Origin: Bremerella sp. JC817
Lineage (GTDB): Bacteria > Planctomycetota > Planctomycetia > Pirellulales > Pirellulaceae
Direction of reading: 5' to 3'
NCBI RefSeq assembly: GCF_040718835.1
Contig: NZ_JBFEFG010000267.1
Location: 310,001-374,000, forward strand
Length of the DNA: 64,000 nt
The notes below the pieces were generated by a model. The model saw only the letters and a list, made by a program, of their open reading frames with translations, had not been told where the DNA came from and made no database searches. This document shows, piece by piece, positions 1 to 12,075 of the stretch (positions are counted from its first letter, which is position 1; each line of letters starts with the position of its first letter). Made by a program: the position numbers and the translations under genes.

Positions 1-2
1 AC

Positions 3-1961
<1,959 letters not shown>

Positions 1962-1993
1962 TCAACCGATCAACAACGACTGCGCAAGCAGTG

Positions 1994-2030
1994 CGGAGTC
2001 TGTCCTTCCTCAGGGCAGGCTCCGTTTTTT
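1994..2030 (+). terminator. Rho-independent terminator of katG
   Basis: A 12-bp stem (1994-2005 with 2013-2024, including two G-U pairs) with a 7-nt loop is followed directly by six T. It starts 32 nt after the katG stop codon. Confidence 0.9.
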
Positions 2031-2254
2031 GTTTCGAATCGAACCTTTGCTATCAAAAATGGCACCATGTTCTGACAGCAATCATGTTTCATGAAAATCG
2101 CCGAATTTTCACTCGAATACAACTCGTAATCTTATCGCTATATATTTCCCAGGAAATGGAAGCGAAGTGTACATCGGTCTGCTATGTTGAATCTCTCGCA
2201 AGACCAAGAAGCGCGTGCCGCTTCCCAGGCATGCCCAGCATGAAGGAACGTCTT

Positions 2255-2581
2255 ATGTCGCAAAGCAAGTCGGAAAAGATGCCGCTCTATCGTCATGGCG
2301 ACGTCCTGGTACGCCGTGTGGCTGCCATCCCGGAAGATGCCAAGAAGCGACTTCATCTCACCTTGGCCGAAGGCGAAATCACGGGGCACTCGCACCGAAT
2401 TGCCGAGCCAAAAGCTGCCAAGCTATACGAACTTCGCGGACAACGCTTCCTGGAAGTTACCGAAGACCAGGCCACGCTGGTCCACGAAGAGCATGGCCCG
2501 ATCACCCTTTCGCGCGGTTGCTATCTCGTCTGGCAACAACGCGAATACTCACCGCAAGAGATCCGTATCGTACGCGACTAA
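2255..2581 (+). CDS. Conserved 108-aa protein at the head of the STM401x-type operon
   Basis: Small soluble protein of unknown function. It opens with YRHGDVLVRRV, has a central ITGHSHRI segment and ends YSPQEIRIVRD. The short beta-rich pattern with GHSHRI and VHEEHGPI has conserved-looking histidines that could bind a metal, but I cannot assign an activity. I recall similar proteins next to DUF6745 proteins in planctomycetes and cyanobacteria. The start at 2255 is chosen because AAGGAA lies 6 nt upstream; an in-frame ATG at 2240 has no such site. The DUF6745 gene follows after 21 nt, so the two are probably co-transcribed with the five genes beyond. Confidence 0.8.
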   Translation: MSQSKSEKMPLYRHGDVLVRRVAAIPEDAKKRLHLTLAEGEITGHSHRIAEPKAAKLYELRGQRFLEVTEDQATLVHEEHGPITLSRGCYLVWQQREYSPQEIRIVRD

Positions 2582-2602
2582 GGTTTCCCAGGAACGGATT
2601 CG

Positions 2603-3595
2603 ATGAACCAGTCTACGACGCCCCCGTCTTCCACCAATCTATTTCGTCCCAACGCCGATGGCATCGTGCAGCTTGAAGGCCGTCAGTGGGAACAGATCCC
2701 GCCTGGCTTTCAGTGCGAGGTTCTCGACCTGACCAGGTGCGAAGGGACGATCCAGCTTCCAGCAGGCCTGAAACTTTACGAACTGCTGCTGGAAGGGACC
2801 GCCATCGAATCGCTGCCGGACGATATCCAGGTCGAAATGGCGATCCGCCTTTCCAACTGCCGCGAACTCCATTCGCTGCCCGCAGGACTTTCGACCGGAT
2901 CGCTATTTCTGCAGGGTTGCAATTCATTGACTCGATTGCCAGAGGACCTCGATGTCTGGTTCCTCGACATGTCGGGATGTTGGGCCTTCCAAGGCTGGCC
3001 GAAGCATGCCAACATCTGGGCAGGCAACTTGAACATTCGCGGCTGCACCGCCTTGCAAACCTTGCCTGCGTATCTTGGTCCTTTGGCTTCACTGAATGTT
3101 CGTGATTGCTCGAACCTCGAATCGCTTCCGGACAATCTAAAAATCACCGGCTGGATCGACATCGCTCAAAGCGGCCTGGCGAATGTAAAGTCGATTCCCG
3201 AGTCGCTCAAGAACGTCGAGATTCGCTGGCAAGGTGTGCGAATCAGTCACGAGTTGTGGCTTGACCCTGGGTCGATTCAGATTCAGGACATCTTGAAAGA
3301 AGACAACGCGGAACGTCGCCGAGTGCTGATCGATCGTTACGGCCAGTCCCGGTTCATGTCCGAGGCGAACGCCGAAGTCCTCGACGAAGATCAAGACGCC
3401 GGTGGCGATCGCAAGCTACTGCGAGTTCCGCTTCAGGAAGACGAGCCGCTAGTGACACTTTCGTGCCGTTGCCCATCGACCGGCCGCGACTACTTTCTGC
3501 GGGTGCCACCCAACATGCAATCGTGCCGCCAGGCCGCCGCGTGGATGGCTGGCTACGACAATCCCGACGACTACAATCCCGAAATCGAGACGTAG
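2603..3595 (+). CDS. Leucine-rich-repeat protein with C-terminal DUF6745-type domain
   Basis: 330-aa soluble protein without a signal peptide. Residues about 30-210 are short LRR-like repeats of the pattern L.L..C..L..LP, for example LPAGLKLYELLLEGTAIESLP, LPEDLDVWFLDMSGC and LPAYLGPLASLNVRDCSNLESLP. The last 100 residues (VLDEDQDAGGDRKLLRVPL, then CPSTGRDYFLRVPP) look like the DUF6745 domain. The repeats suggest protein or peptide binding. An AGGAA site lies 8 nt before the ATG. It sits 21 nt after the 108-aa gene and 73 nt before the STM4015-like gene, which is also LRR-like, so the operon carries two unlike repeat proteins. Function unknown. Confidence 0.85.
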   Translation: MNQSTTPPSSTNLFRPNADGIVQLEGRQWEQIPPGFQCEVLDLTRCEGTIQLPAGLKLYELLLEGTAIESLPDDIQVEMAIRLSNCRELHSLPAGLSTGSLFLQGCNSLTRLPEDLDVWFLDMSGCWAFQGWPKHANIWAGNLNIRGCTALQTLPAYLGPLASLNVRDCSNLESLPDNLKITGWIDIAQSGLANVKSIPESLKNVEIRWQGVRISHELWLDPGSIQIQDILKEDNAERRRVLIDRYGQSRFMSEANAEVLDEDQDAGGDRKLLRVPLQEDEPLVTLSCRCPSTGRDYFLRVPPNMQSCRQAAAWMAGYDNPDDYNPEIET

Positions 3596-3668
3596 TCGCG
3601 ATTCGATTTCTCTTGCGATATATTGCTGACCTGCTCGCCCCTTTTCATGTGAAACCAGGAATCACTCC

Positions 3669-4589
3669 ATGACAATTGACCAGAATTACGTCGAGTTCTT
3701 TGGCCTGCCGGTCGTCGATTTCGAGAAACAAGATGACTGGAAAGGTCCGAGCAAAGCGTATCGCGTCAGTGTCGACTACGACACCGCGACCGACGAGATG
3801 GGCAAACGCTATGAACTGCTGAGCAGTCAGGCTGACTCCGACAAGCTGACGGCCATAATCGTCGGTGCCTGGATGGGAGACGACAGCAGCAACGACAGTT
3901 CGACCGTGATTCAGCATCTGGTCGCGCTCGCTCCGAAACTTCCGGCACTCAAGGCGATCTTTGTTGGGGACATCACGTACGAAGAAAACGAAATGTCGTG
4001 GATCGAGCAAAGTGATCTCGCGCCACTTCTGGCCGCCTACCCAGGCCTGGAACTGCTTCAGGCCCGAGGCGGCAACAGTCTTTCGATTTCGCAGACCACG
4101 CACGAGAACCTGAAATCGCTGATCATCGAAACGGGCGGCATGCCCCGCTCGGTGCTGCGAGATATTTCACGCTGCAGCTTTCCTAATCTCGAACACCTGG
4201 AGCTTTGGCTCGGAACCGGTGAATATGGATGGGATGGTGGTGTCGAAGATTTGCAGCCAATCCTCACCGGCAAACTCTTTCCGAAGCTAAGCTACCTTGG
4301 GCTTCGCAATTCGGACGCGATCGACGAAATTGCACCGGTTCTTCCCAATGCACCTTTGATCAGCCAACTGCGAGTTCTCGATCTATCGCTCGGATCGCTC
4401 TCGGACGTGGGTGCCCGACCGCTGCTGGCGTTGGCTTCGGCAGGCAACCTGAAGAAGCTCGATCTTTCGCATCACTACATCGCGCCGGAAGTTCTCGAGG
4501 AACTGAAAGCGGCATTGCCATTCGAGGTCGTTGCCAACGATCCCCAGGAAGCCGATGACGAATGGCGGAACATTTATGTCTCGGAATGA
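3669..4589 (+). CDS. STM4015 family protein (LRR-like)
   Basis: 306-aa protein. The N-terminus EYVEFFGLPVVDF-like stretch (here YVEFFGLPVVDFEKQDDW) is what I recognise as the STM4015 family signature. The middle and C-terminus carry irregular leucine-rich repeats (LKSLIIETGG, LEHLELWLG, LSYLGLRNS, LRVLDLSLGSLSD, LKKLDLSHHYI), resembling a ribonuclease-inhibitor-type LRR scaffold. In Salmonella and other bacteria this family always neighbours STM4011-STM4014; its role is unknown, and a scaffold or substrate-recognition part is my guess. CAGGAA precedes the ATG. The 3' end overlaps the next gene by 14 nt, implying coupled translation. Confidence 0.88.
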   Translation: MTIDQNYVEFFGLPVVDFEKQDDWKGPSKAYRVSVDYDTATDEMGKRYELLSSQADSDKLTAIIVGAWMGDDSSNDSSTVIQHLVALAPKLPALKAIFVGDITYEENEMSWIEQSDLAPLLAAYPGLELLQARGGNSLSISQTTHENLKSLIIETGGMPRSVLRDISRCSFPNLEHLELWLGTGEYGWDGGVEDLQPILTGKLFPKLSYLGLRNSDAIDEIAPVLPNAPLISQLRVLDLSLGSLSDVGARPLLALASAGNLKKLDLSHHYIAPEVLEELKAALPFEVVANDPQEADDEWRNIYVSE

Positions 4590-5763
4590 GCCGCGTCCTT
4601 GGCACATTTTGGGCAACCCCGACTGTCGCCGGGTTGCCCGATTCCAGGCGGCCCTCAACCAGCAAGACCAGCCTACGGCTCATTTGATCGACTATGCGTC
4701 GATCCTCGGCGGGAGCTCCAGCCTGGCCGAAAGTCTTGCCTCGGGAACGCTGCTGCGGATTGAGTCCGCCGCCGAAAGCTATTCTACGCGGCGAATGCTG
4801 CTGGCCTATGGTTACGATCGAGCCATGGCCGAAGGCTATCAGGCGGCGAGCCCGCAGCAAATCGAGCGGCACACTTCCGCAGCCTCGATTGAGTTCAAAC
4901 CGCGGCAACTTTACCTCGGCTTTCAGCGATTGCTGCTGGAACTCGATCAGGCCTGCGCTGCTTCTGACTGTCTGCCAGTCCAAGTGCCCAGCGATATTGC
5001 CTGCATGTACGACAAGTGGCGTTGCCAGAAGCTGATGGCAGAGGCAGGCATCGCCGTACCAAAGCTGTTGGGTCGTATCACGTCATGGGACCACCTGCGA
5101 GATCTTACTGGTAGCGATGGCCGCTATATGGTGAAGATGGCACACGGTTCTGGTGGCGTTGGATGCATCGCGCTGCATTGGTCACGCGGGCGTGTCCGAG
5201 CCTTCATATCGTCGCAAACTCTGGCGATGGCAGCGCCGGAGCTTGCCGACTTGAGCGTTCCGATTCAGGTCCTTCGGGACGAACGATCCCTGGCCTATGT
5301 CATCGAACAACTTGCCCCGGAGCAGATCCATCTCGAACATTGGCTTGCGAAAGCAAAGCACCAGGGCAAGCCGTTCGATCTGCGGGTCGTCGTTATCGCA
5401 GGACGCCCACGCCACGCGATTGCCCGCGTCGGGCGGAGTCCGTTCACGAACTTGAATCTCGGTGGCCAACGTTTCAGCCTCGATCAACTGGACGTACCGG
5501 ATCGCATGAACCTTTGGTCGCAAGTCGAATCGATCTCAACCAAGGTCGCCAACTGTTTCCCACAGACGCTTTCGTTCGGGCTCGATTTGCTGATAACGCC
5601 GAGCGGCCAGTTAAGCGTTCTAGAGGTCAATGCGTTTGGCGACTTGCTGTTGAATGTCCTTTCGGAAGGACAGGATCCTTACGCCGCGGAGATCGCGGCT
5701 ACCGAAGCGTGGATTCAATCGCGATATCGTGACCACTCGGAAACGGGAGTCGCCGTCGCATGA
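4576..5763 (+). CDS. STM4014 family protein (ATP-grasp-type enzyme)
   Basis: 395-aa protein starting inside the end of the STM4015-like gene. The N-terminus has the family-typical GNPDCRRVARFQAAL. An ATP-grasp fold is indicated by MVKMAHGSGGVGC (nucleotide-binding loop, around residue 185), the FDLRVVVIAGRP strand and the terminal VLEVNAFGDLL, where Glu and Asn would bind metal and ATP. ATP-grasp enzymes normally join a carboxylate to an amine or thiol through an acyl phosphate, so a peptide-bond or amide-forming step is likely, but the substrate is unknown. I chose ATG 4576 because it gives the family N-terminus; the frame stays open upstream to 4531. The stop overlaps the next start by 4 nt (ATGA). 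Confidence 0.88.
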   Translation: MSRNEPRPWHILGNPDCRRVARFQAALNQQDQPTAHLIDYASILGGSSSLAESLASGTLLRIESAAESYSTRRMLLAYGYDRAMAEGYQAASPQQIERHTSAASIEFKPRQLYLGFQRLLLELDQACAASDCLPVQVPSDIACMYDKWRCQKLMAEAGIAVPKLLGRITSWDHLRDLTGSDGRYMVKMAHGSGGVGCIALHWSRGRVRAFISSQTLAMAAPELADLSVPIQVLRDERSLAYVIEQLAPEQIHLEHWLAKAKHQGKPFDLRVVVIAGRPRHAIARVGRSPFTNLNLGGQRFSLDQLDVPDRMNLWSQVESISTKVANCFPQTLSFGLDLLITPSGQLSVLEVNAFGDLLLNVLSEGQDPYAAEIAATEAWIQSRYRDHSETGVAVA

Positions 5764-6563
5764 ACATGAACCAGATCGTCGGGCAAGCGGACCTGATGCT
5801 CATCACCTTGGATACATTGCGTTACGATGTCGCCCAGGCCGCCTGGCAAGATGGCCTCCTGCCGAATCTTTCTCGCCTGCTGCCCAGTACCGGCTGGCAG
5901 TTGCGACATACGCCTGGCAACTTCACATTCGCCGCCCACAGCGCCTTCTTCACTGGCTTTTTCCCCACGCCAGCCATGCCCGGCAAACACTTCCGCCCCT
6001 TCGCACTTCGCTTCGCAGGCAGTGAAACGACCGGTCCCGACACCTGCGTACTCGAAGGAGAGAACCTCATTTCAGGTTTGGCCAATCGAGGCTATCACAC
6101 GATCTGCATCGGTGGTGTGGGCTTCTTCAACAAGCAAACGCCGCTTGGCTGTGTTCTGCCAGGCATGTTTCACGAAAGCCACTGGTCGGTGGAGCTAGGC
6201 GTGACCGATCGCGACTCCACACGAAACCAGGTCCGCGTGGCCTGCGATGCTCTGGCCCGATTACCGCATGAACAACGAGCATTTTTGTTCATCAACATAT
6301 CGGCACTTCACCAGCCTAACTGTCATTACCTGCCTGGGCACTACGAAGACAACTGCGCCACGCAAATGGCTGCCCTGCAGTATGTCGACAGCCAACTGCC
6401 GCCTCTCCTGGATACCTTACGAGCACGAGGCAATGGTTGGGGAATCGTTTGTTCCGATCACGGTACCGCGTACGGCGAAGAAGGTTACTGGGGGCATCGA
6501 ATTTCACATCCGGTCGTGTGGAATGTCCCGTATGCCGAAGTGACCTGGGAGCACCAATCATGA
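5760..6563 (+). CDS. STM4013 family protein (alkaline-phosphatase/sulfatase fold)
   Basis: 267-aa protein of the alkaline phosphatase superfamily. DLMLITLDTLRYD gives the first metal-binding aspartates, and CSDHGTAYGEEGYWGH gives the second Asp-His site. The nucleophile region reads NFTFAAHSAFFTG: there is no Cys or Ser in a C-x-P-x-R motif, so formylglycine chemistry is excluded and a Thr nucleophile, as in phosphatases and phosphotransferases, is more likely. It is much shorter than true sulfatases (about 450-550 aa) and has no signal peptide, so it acts in the cytoplasm. Both ends overlap their neighbours by 4 nt (ATGA), which supports a stoichiometric operon. Confidence 0.88.
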   Translation: MNMNQIVGQADLMLITLDTLRYDVAQAAWQDGLLPNLSRLLPSTGWQLRHTPGNFTFAAHSAFFTGFFPTPAMPGKHFRPFALRFAGSETTGPDTCVLEGENLISGLANRGYHTICIGGVGFFNKQTPLGCVLPGMFHESHWSVELGVTDRDSTRNQVRVACDALARLPHEQRAFLFINISALHQPNCHYLPGHYEDNCATQMAALQYVDSQLPPLLDTLRARGNGWGIVCSDHGTAYGEEGYWGHRISHPVVWNVPYAEVTWEHQS

Positions 6564-7900
6564 ACCAATTACCGATCCTCGGATCCGACCCGCTGGCCGC
6601 TCCCTATGTCGCCTACTCGTACTCGTACCCGCACAAGTCGGCGTATGGCCCGCTCGATCCACCGGTGTCGCTCGACGAGGTCTGGCAACGCGAGAATCGC
6701 CAGAGCTTGTTTCTCTACACGCACTTGCCGTTTTGTGAAATGCGTTGTGGATTCTGCAATCTGTTCGCAAAGGCTGGCAGCGACTCCGCGGCGATCGACA
6801 CCTACCTCGACAGCATCGAACGTCAGACGCGTCGTCTCAGTGAAGCCACCTCGGGAAAGCGAACCGTCACGCGATTCGCCTTAGGGGGTGGAACGCCCAC
6901 GGTGCTGAGCGTTGCCCAACTCGAGCGACTGTTTGATCTTGTTTCGCAGTCCTTCGATTTCGATCCGGCGAACGTTCCGACGTCGATCGAAACGTCTCCC
7001 AAGACAGCCACCCAAGAGCACCTCAAGCTGCTGCATGAACGGGGCATTCAGCGGGTGAGCATCGGCGTGCAATCGTTCCTGGAAGAAGAAGCCCACGGGA
7101 TTGGTCGCCCGCAGAAAGCGACCGAAGTCCGCGAGGCACTGGCCAGGATCAAAGCGTTTGGTTTTCCGATCCTGAACATTGACTTGATTTATGGGCAGCC
7201 CAATCAAACGCTGGAAACTTGGAATCATTCGCTGGAAGCGGCCCTGCAGTACGAACCGGAAGAGATCTTTCTTTACCCGTTGTATGTGCGGCCACAAACG
7301 GGCCTCGGCAGACGTGCCCGCACTTTGGAGTCTTCGGTTCTACAGCCCATCGATCTCTATCGAGCAGGCCGCGATAAGCTGAAAGCGGCCGGATATCGAC
7401 AGCTTTCGATGCGGTGCTTCACGCGTGATCTTTCCCAGGTCGATACCGGCCCCGCGTATTGCTGCCAGAGCGACGGTATGCTGGGCCTGGGGGCTGGGGC
7501 TCGTTCCTACACATCGCGGTTGCATTACTCGAGCCGCTTCGCGGTGAACTCCTCAGGCGTGCAGTCGATTCTGGAAGAATGGACCCAGCGCAGCGAAGAG
7601 ACCTTTGGTTATGCCGACTGGGGAATCGTGCTGAACGACGAAGAACGACGTCGACGGTTCATCATCCAGTCGCTGCTTCACTACACCGGCCTGTCGCGTT
7701 CCAGCTTCGCACGAACTTTCCATTCGCAACCAGAAGATACCATTCCGGAACTTGCCGGAATGACCGAGACAGGCCTGATCGAAGAAGCGGATGGTACTCT
7801 GCGTTTGACCGAAAAAGGGGTGAGCCTTTCCGATGCGATCGGACCAGCACTCTACTCCGAGACCAGCCGGGCTCGCCTGCGGGAGTTCTCTGCCCGATGA
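6560..7900 (+). CDS. STM4012 family radical SAM protein (HemN-like)
   Basis: 446-aa radical SAM enzyme. The [4Fe-4S]-binding motif is C59-EMR-C63-GF-C66, preceded by LYTHLPFC, which is the layout of oxygen-independent coproporphyrinogen oxidase (HemN) relatives; GGGTPT follows, with the later ERGIQRVSIGVQSF and DLIYGQPNQT blocks also typical of that branch. A winged-helix-like C-terminal region (residues about 375-445) resembles the HemN C-terminus. In this family the substrate is unknown; context points to modification of a product built with the ATP-grasp and second radical SAM enzymes. The start at 6560 overlaps the preceding stop by 4 nt; the longer open frame to 6437 only shadows the previous gene. 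Confidence 0.92.
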   Translation: MNQLPILGSDPLAAPYVAYSYSYPHKSAYGPLDPPVSLDEVWQRENRQSLFLYTHLPFCEMRCGFCNLFAKAGSDSAAIDTYLDSIERQTRRLSEATSGKRTVTRFALGGGTPTVLSVAQLERLFDLVSQSFDFDPANVPTSIETSPKTATQEHLKLLHERGIQRVSIGVQSFLEEEAHGIGRPQKATEVREALARIKAFGFPILNIDLIYGQPNQTLETWNHSLEAALQYEPEEIFLYPLYVRPQTGLGRRARTLESSVLQPIDLYRAGRDKLKAAGYRQLSMRCFTRDLSQVDTGPAYCCQSDGMLGLGAGARSYTSRLHYSSRFAVNSSGVQSILEEWTQRSEETFGYADWGIVLNDEERRRRFIIQSLLHYTGLSRSSFARTFHSQPEDTIPELAGMTETGLIEEADGTLRLTEKGVSLSDAIGPALYSETSRARLREFSAR

Positions 7901-8778
7901 TGCCCGACTACCACATCTTGTATCGTGGTCCGCTCAGCAGTTGCAACTACGGCTGCACCTACTGCCCATTCGCCAAGCGAGACGAAACCTATGCCCAGCT
8001 AGAAGGCGACCGCCAGTCATTGGAACGGTTTGTTAGTTGGATCGAACTGCAAGATCGTTCCCTCAGCATCTTGTTCACCCCATGGGGTGAAGCACTCGTG
8101 CGAACCTGGTACCAGCAGGCAATCACGCGTCTAAGCTGGATGCCTCACGTGCGACGCGTTGCGATTCAAACGAATCTTGCCTCACGGCTTGCCTGGCTCG
8201 AGGATTGCCAGCCCGAGCGGATTGGCTTGTGGTCCACCTTCCATCCAACGGAAACTTCGATCGAACGGTTTGGCAATCAGGTCTTGAAAGTGCTGCAAAG
8301 CGGCACGCGAATTAGTGTTGGCTGCGTTGGCCTGAAAGAGCACTTCGATTTGATCGAGCAACTTCGGGAGGCGATCCCACGGGAAGTTTACGTCTGGATC
8401 AATGCGTACAAACGCGAGGCCAACTACTATAGCCCGGCCGATGTCGAGCGTCTTATCGCCGTCGATCCTCACTTCGTGACGAACAACACGCGGCACGAAA
8501 GCTTCGGTGAGGCCTGTTTCGCAGGCGAAACTAGTTTCACGGTGGATGGCGAGGGAGATATTCGCCGCTGTCACTTTGTCGGCGACGTCATCGGCTCGAT
8601 CGAGGATGCCGACTGGGAGAATTGCCTGCATGCGAGACGCTGCCCGAACACGAACTGCGGTTGCCATATCGGTTACGTGCACCTGAAGCGGCTACAGCTT
8701 TATCCGCTGTACCAAGAGGGACTCGCGGAACGCATCCCTGCCGATTGGTCTCCTTCGCGAAAGGCACGTTCAACTTAG
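7897..8778 (+). CDS. STM4011 family radical SAM protein
   Basis: 293-aa radical SAM enzyme, starting with two in-frame ATGs; the first overlaps the STM4012 stop by 4 nt. The cluster-binding motif is C16-NYG-C20-TY-C23. The C-terminal part contains several more cysteines ([11 protein letters not shown], then [15 protein letters not shown]), which could hold an auxiliary iron-sulfur cluster in the manner of SPASM/twitch domains. Such enzymes often modify peptides, which would suit an operon with LRR and ATP-grasp partners, but this is inference. It ends convergent with the kinase gene, the two stops overlapping by 4 nt, so the operon ends here; I see no hairpin terminator. Confidence 0.92.
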   Translation: MMPDYHILYRGPLSSCNYGCTYCPFAKRDETYAQLEGDRQSLERFVSWIELQDRSLSILFTPWGEALVRTWYQQAITRLSWMPHVRRVAIQTNLASRLAWLEDCQPERIGLWSTFHPTETSIERFGNQVLKVLQSGTRISVGCVGLKEHFDLIEQLREAIPREVYVWINAYKREANYYSPADVERLIAVDPHFVTNNTRHESFGEACFAGETSFTVDGEGDIRRCHFVGDVIGSIEDADWENCLHARRCPNTNCGCHIGYVHLKRLQLYPLYQEGLAERIPADWSPSRKARST

Positions 8779-10436
8779 TGCCGCGTCATGATCTCGCGAT
8801 ACGCCATCTGATCATCATACAGCTTGCGGAAGACCTGATACTTGGCCTGATGATAAACAGCCGTCGGACCAGTCGTCGGTTCCAAGATGCGGTCGGCCCC
8901 GCTCATCGTCGACATGGCTTCCATCAAGTCGGCCTTCTCGCCCGAAGCCAACGCCCCCAGCATCGCACTTCCCAGCAAGACTGATTCTGGCTCGGCGGGA
9001 AGCACGACGCGGCAACCAGTAATATCAGCATGCTCACGCAGGAAGACGGGGTTCTTCGTTCCACCACCGCAGGCTAGGATCGTATCGATCTGGTAGCCCT
9101 TCTCGTTCATCACTTCAATGATGTGGCGGGTACCGTAAGCGATTGCTTGGATCGTAGCCAGATAAAGCCGAGCTAAATCATCGAGCGTTGCCGAAAGGGT
9201 CAATCCGCTGACCATGCCATGCAGCGTCGGATCGGCCAACGGCGAACGGTTGCCATGAAAATAGGGACAGACATGAAGGTCTTTCGTCAGCGAAGCCGGA
9301 ACGCGGCGGTCCGACGCCAGCGAATCGAGACGATCGTTGAGCACTTCGTAAACGCTTTTGCCACTCGCCTTGGCTGCCTCTTTCAGTTGCAGACTAGCAC
9401 CATGGTTCTCGATGATGAAGTCGATCAGCACGCCCGTCGCCGATTGACCACCTTCCGTGAGCCACATCCCAGGGATCATGGCCGAATAATACGGCCCCCA
9501 AATCCCGCCGATGAAACGAGCCTCGGATGAGGTCGCCATGTGGCAGCTCGACGTCCCACCAATCAGCGCGAGGCGACGATTTAGTTCGTTGGCATCCAAG
9601 GCCCGGCCTTCGAGGTTGGCTCCGATCATCCCGATACCACCAGCATGAGCGTCGATGATCGACACACCGACGGCAGTGCCTTCCGGCAGTCGCAGATCGG
9701 TCGCCGCTTGTGGCGAGATTCCTTGACCGATCGCCTCGCCCATGGGACGCACACGCTGGCCGATGCGGCGAAACTCTTCCTTGGCCAGATCGTCTAGACC
9801 GACAGCATCGAAGAACGAACGATCCCAGCGGCCGATTTCGTCACCGCTCCCTTCGTGCCCGAGGTAGGTCCATTTGCAAACGGTCGAGCACAACGAACGC
9901 GTCTCATCACCGGTCGCGCGGTAGGTCAGGTAATCGGGCAGATCGAAGAACTTGCCGGCCTTCGACCAGGTCTCCGGCATGTTCTCTTTCAACCACAACA
10001 GCTTGGGAACCTGCATCTCTGGCGAGATCGCGTCGCCGACGTACTTCAAGACTTCGTACTGTCCGCCATTGATTCGGTGAGCTTGCTCGGCAGCACGGTG
10101 ATCCATCCAGACGATGACGTTTTGTTCTTCTTCGCCATTGGGACTGACTGAGACCGGATGCCCCTCGTCGTCGGTGACGACCAACGAGCAGGTCGCATCG
10201 AAACCGATGCCGCGAACTTGCTTGGCATCGATACCAGATTCCGAAACCGCCTGGCGAACCGCGAGACAAACTGCTTGCCAGATATCGTGCGCCGAGTGCT
10301 GCACGAAGTTCGGCTTCGGGCGAAAGAGCTTGATAGGATGGACCGCGGAGCCAAGCCGTTTGCCGTTGCCATCAAACACGCCTGCTCGGGCACTTCCGGT
10401 TCCGACATCAACGCCAATGAAATAACTGTCGCTCAT
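8775..10436 (-). CDS. FGGY-family carbohydrate kinase (D-ribulokinase type)
   Basis: 553-aa sugar kinase. The N-terminal phosphate-1 motif is [17 protein letters not shown], the catalytic-domain VWMDHRA segment follows, and the second half has [15 protein letters not shown] and [11 protein letters not shown]. The EGGQSATG block and length are those of the YDR109c/ribulokinase branch of FGGY kinases rather than of xylulokinase. It would phosphorylate a ketopentose or 6-deoxyketose made by the isomerase upstream. ATG 10436 was chosen because it gives the canonical [10 protein letters not shown] start and follows the isomerase stop by 1 nt; an in-frame start at 10463 would overlap the isomerase gene. 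It is the last gene of the leftward operon. Confidence 0.92.
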   Translation of the reverse strand: MSDSYFIGVDVGTGSARAGVFDGNGKRLGSAVHPIKLFRPKPNFVQHSAHDIWQAVCLAVRQAVSESGIDAKQVRGIGFDATCSLVVTDDEGHPVSVSPNGEEEQNVIVWMDHRAAEQAHRINGGQYEVLKYVGDAISPEMQVPKLLWLKENMPETWSKAGKFFDLPDYLTYRATGDETRSLCSTVCKWTYLGHEGSGDEIGRWDRSFFDAVGLDDLAKEEFRRIGQRVRPMGEAIGQGISPQAATDLRLPEGTAVGVSIIDAHAGGIGMIGANLEGRALDANELNRRLALIGGTSSCHMATSSEARFIGGIWGPYYSAMIPGMWLTEGGQSATGVLIDFIIENHGASLQLKEAAKASGKSVYEVLNDRLDSLASDRRVPASLTKDLHVCPYFHGNRSPLADPTLHGMVSGLTLSATLDDLARLYLATIQAIAYGTRHIIEVMNEKGYQIDTILACGGGTKNPVFLREHADITGCRVVLPAEPESVLLGSAMLGALASGEKADLMEAMSTMSGADRILEPTTGPTAVYHQAKYQVFRKLYDDQMAYREIMTRH

Positions 10437-10437
10437 C

Positions 10438-12072
10438 CTAGTTGCCTTCCCAGCTCGATCCATCCTTCTTGGTGCCGCACAAATTCACCTTCAGCCCCAA
10501 GGCATTCGCCATCGACGCCCGTGTCCAAAGTGCCTCGTCGGCCGCTGCGGCGTTTTCAGCATACACGACCTGAACATGGTTTGCCTGATGCTTAGCCATC
10601 ATTTGATCGCGTGTCACCCCGTACGTAACACCATGCATGATCGGCCAAACCGGTGTTGTGCTGTCCAGCCGACGCTGCGTTTCGGCCTCCGGAAGTTCGA
10701 TCGCTTTGCCACGTCCAAGGTCGATATGCAGGGCGTTGTCGGCCACGTAAATTCGCGACCAAACGATTTCGCCTGGCTTGGAAACCCCAGCCAACGTCGA
10801 ACCACCCTTGGGGAAGTACATCGGTGGCTGACGATAACCATGGCATGCGTTCCAACCGCCAAGATGCTCGGCCGGAGCAGAGCCTGAGATCTCGAACACC
10901 CAGACGTATTCGACCGTGGTGCCGGACTGATCGAAGCAGCCCCAACGCAAGTCGTGCAGAGTTGTCTCGACAGGCTGATTCAAGGCCCGGTGAATCCGCT
11001 GAATCAAAATCGCATCGAGCCCAGCACACTCGTCCACTTCGTTGAAGTGAGGAACGCTTCGCCCAGGAAAGAGTTCGCGTGCTCCACTGCGATCCCTCAC
11101 CGGTGGGCGGCTCGTACTGTTAAGCGTTCCTTCCACCAGGTCGCTGGCCGGAGTCATTTCTTTGAGCCCCTGCTGATACTGAATACCGATCGTCTCGCAG
11201 CCGAAATGGTCGGCCAGTCGCACGGCGGCGATATACATTCGGCACTGATCCAGAATCTGGGCCTCGGTCAGCTCGGTCGCTTCGTCGGTCCCCAAATGGA
11301 ACTGCATGCCCTGCTGCTGATACCAGGCCAGAACCGCGGCGGCTTCGGCATCGGTGACGGTTCGCATTTCTGCAACGAGAGCCGACTGACTGAGGCGTTC
11401 TTTAAACACGCCCAGCGGATGCAGCAGATGATCTGGAATGATCGCGTTGAACATTCCCATGCAGCCTTCATCGAAGACTCCCATGATGGCTTTCTGCTGA
11501 AGTAGTTCGTCGGCCAGCCGCTGCCCAAGGTTTGCGGCCGAGGCAGGAATGCTCTTAGCATTCAGTGGGGTGACATGGTCCGCCGCATGCTCGCAGATGC
11601 CGCTTTCGAGCCAGGTTTTCAGCTTGTCGAGGAAGTAGTCGTCGGTGAAGTCTTCGCTCCACAGCGTGCTGTAAGGCTTGCCTGCTTTGGTGAGCGAACC
11701 ATTTAGATTCAACATTCCCACCAGGCCTGGCCATTGCCCCGACCAGTTCGCCACGGTAAGGATTGGCCCTTGATGGCTCAACAGTCCGGCGAGCACGTGA
11801 TGCGAATATTGCCAGACCGCTTCCGCCACGATCAGTGGCGCATCCTTCGGGATCGAACGAAAGATTTCGATGCCACGTTTCTGGCTGTCGATAAAGCCGT
11901 GGCCTTCGTCGGTTACTTCGTGGGCACGATGAATCGTATAGCTGAGCTTTTCGACGGCAGCCGTTAACGCGGATTCCAGGGCAGCCTGAGCAGGCCAACA
12001 CATTTGGTTCGCCGACAAGCGAGAGTCGCCACTAGCGACCAGTTGCACAGGGGAGTGTTCGCGGGGCATCAA
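10438..12072 (-). CDS. L-fucose isomerase-like protein
   Basis: 544-aa protein resembling the L-fucose/D-arabinose isomerase family: long N-terminal Rossmann-like domains, then [32 protein letters not shown] sequence around residues 185-215 where substrate and metal residues are expected, and a C-terminal [18 protein letters not shown] block. Members turn an aldose (L-fucose, D-arabinose) into the ketose using a divalent metal. With the kinase downstream this fits an aldose-to-ketose-phosphate route. The two adjacent ATGs leave a one-codon uncertainty in the start. The aldolase gene ends 3 nt upstream, so translation is probably coupled. Confidence 0.85.
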   Translation of the reverse strand: MMPREHSPVQLVASGDSRLSANQMCWPAQAALESALTAAVEKLSYTIHRAHEVTDEGHGFIDSQKRGIEIFRSIPKDAPLIVAEAVWQYSHHVLAGLLSHQGPILTVANWSGQWPGLVGMLNLNGSLTKAGKPYSTLWSEDFTDDYFLDKLKTWLESGICEHAADHVTPLNAKSIPASAANLGQRLADELLQQKAIMGVFDEGCMGMFNAIIPDHLLHPLGVFKERLSQSALVAEMRTVTDAEAAAVLAWYQQQGMQFHLGTDEATELTEAQILDQCRMYIAAVRLADHFGCETIGIQYQQGLKEMTPASDLVEGTLNSTSRPPVRDRSGARELFPGRSVPHFNEVDECAGLDAILIQRIHRALNQPVETTLHDLRWGCFDQSGTTVEYVWVFEISGSAPAEHLGGWNACHGYRQPPMYFPKGGSTLAGVSKPGEIVWSRIYVADNALHIDLGRGKAIELPEAETQRRLDSTTPVWPIMHGVTYGVTRDQMMAKHQANHVQVVYAENAAAADEALWTRASMANALGLKVNLCGTKKDGSSWEGN

Positions 12073-12075
12073 ATT

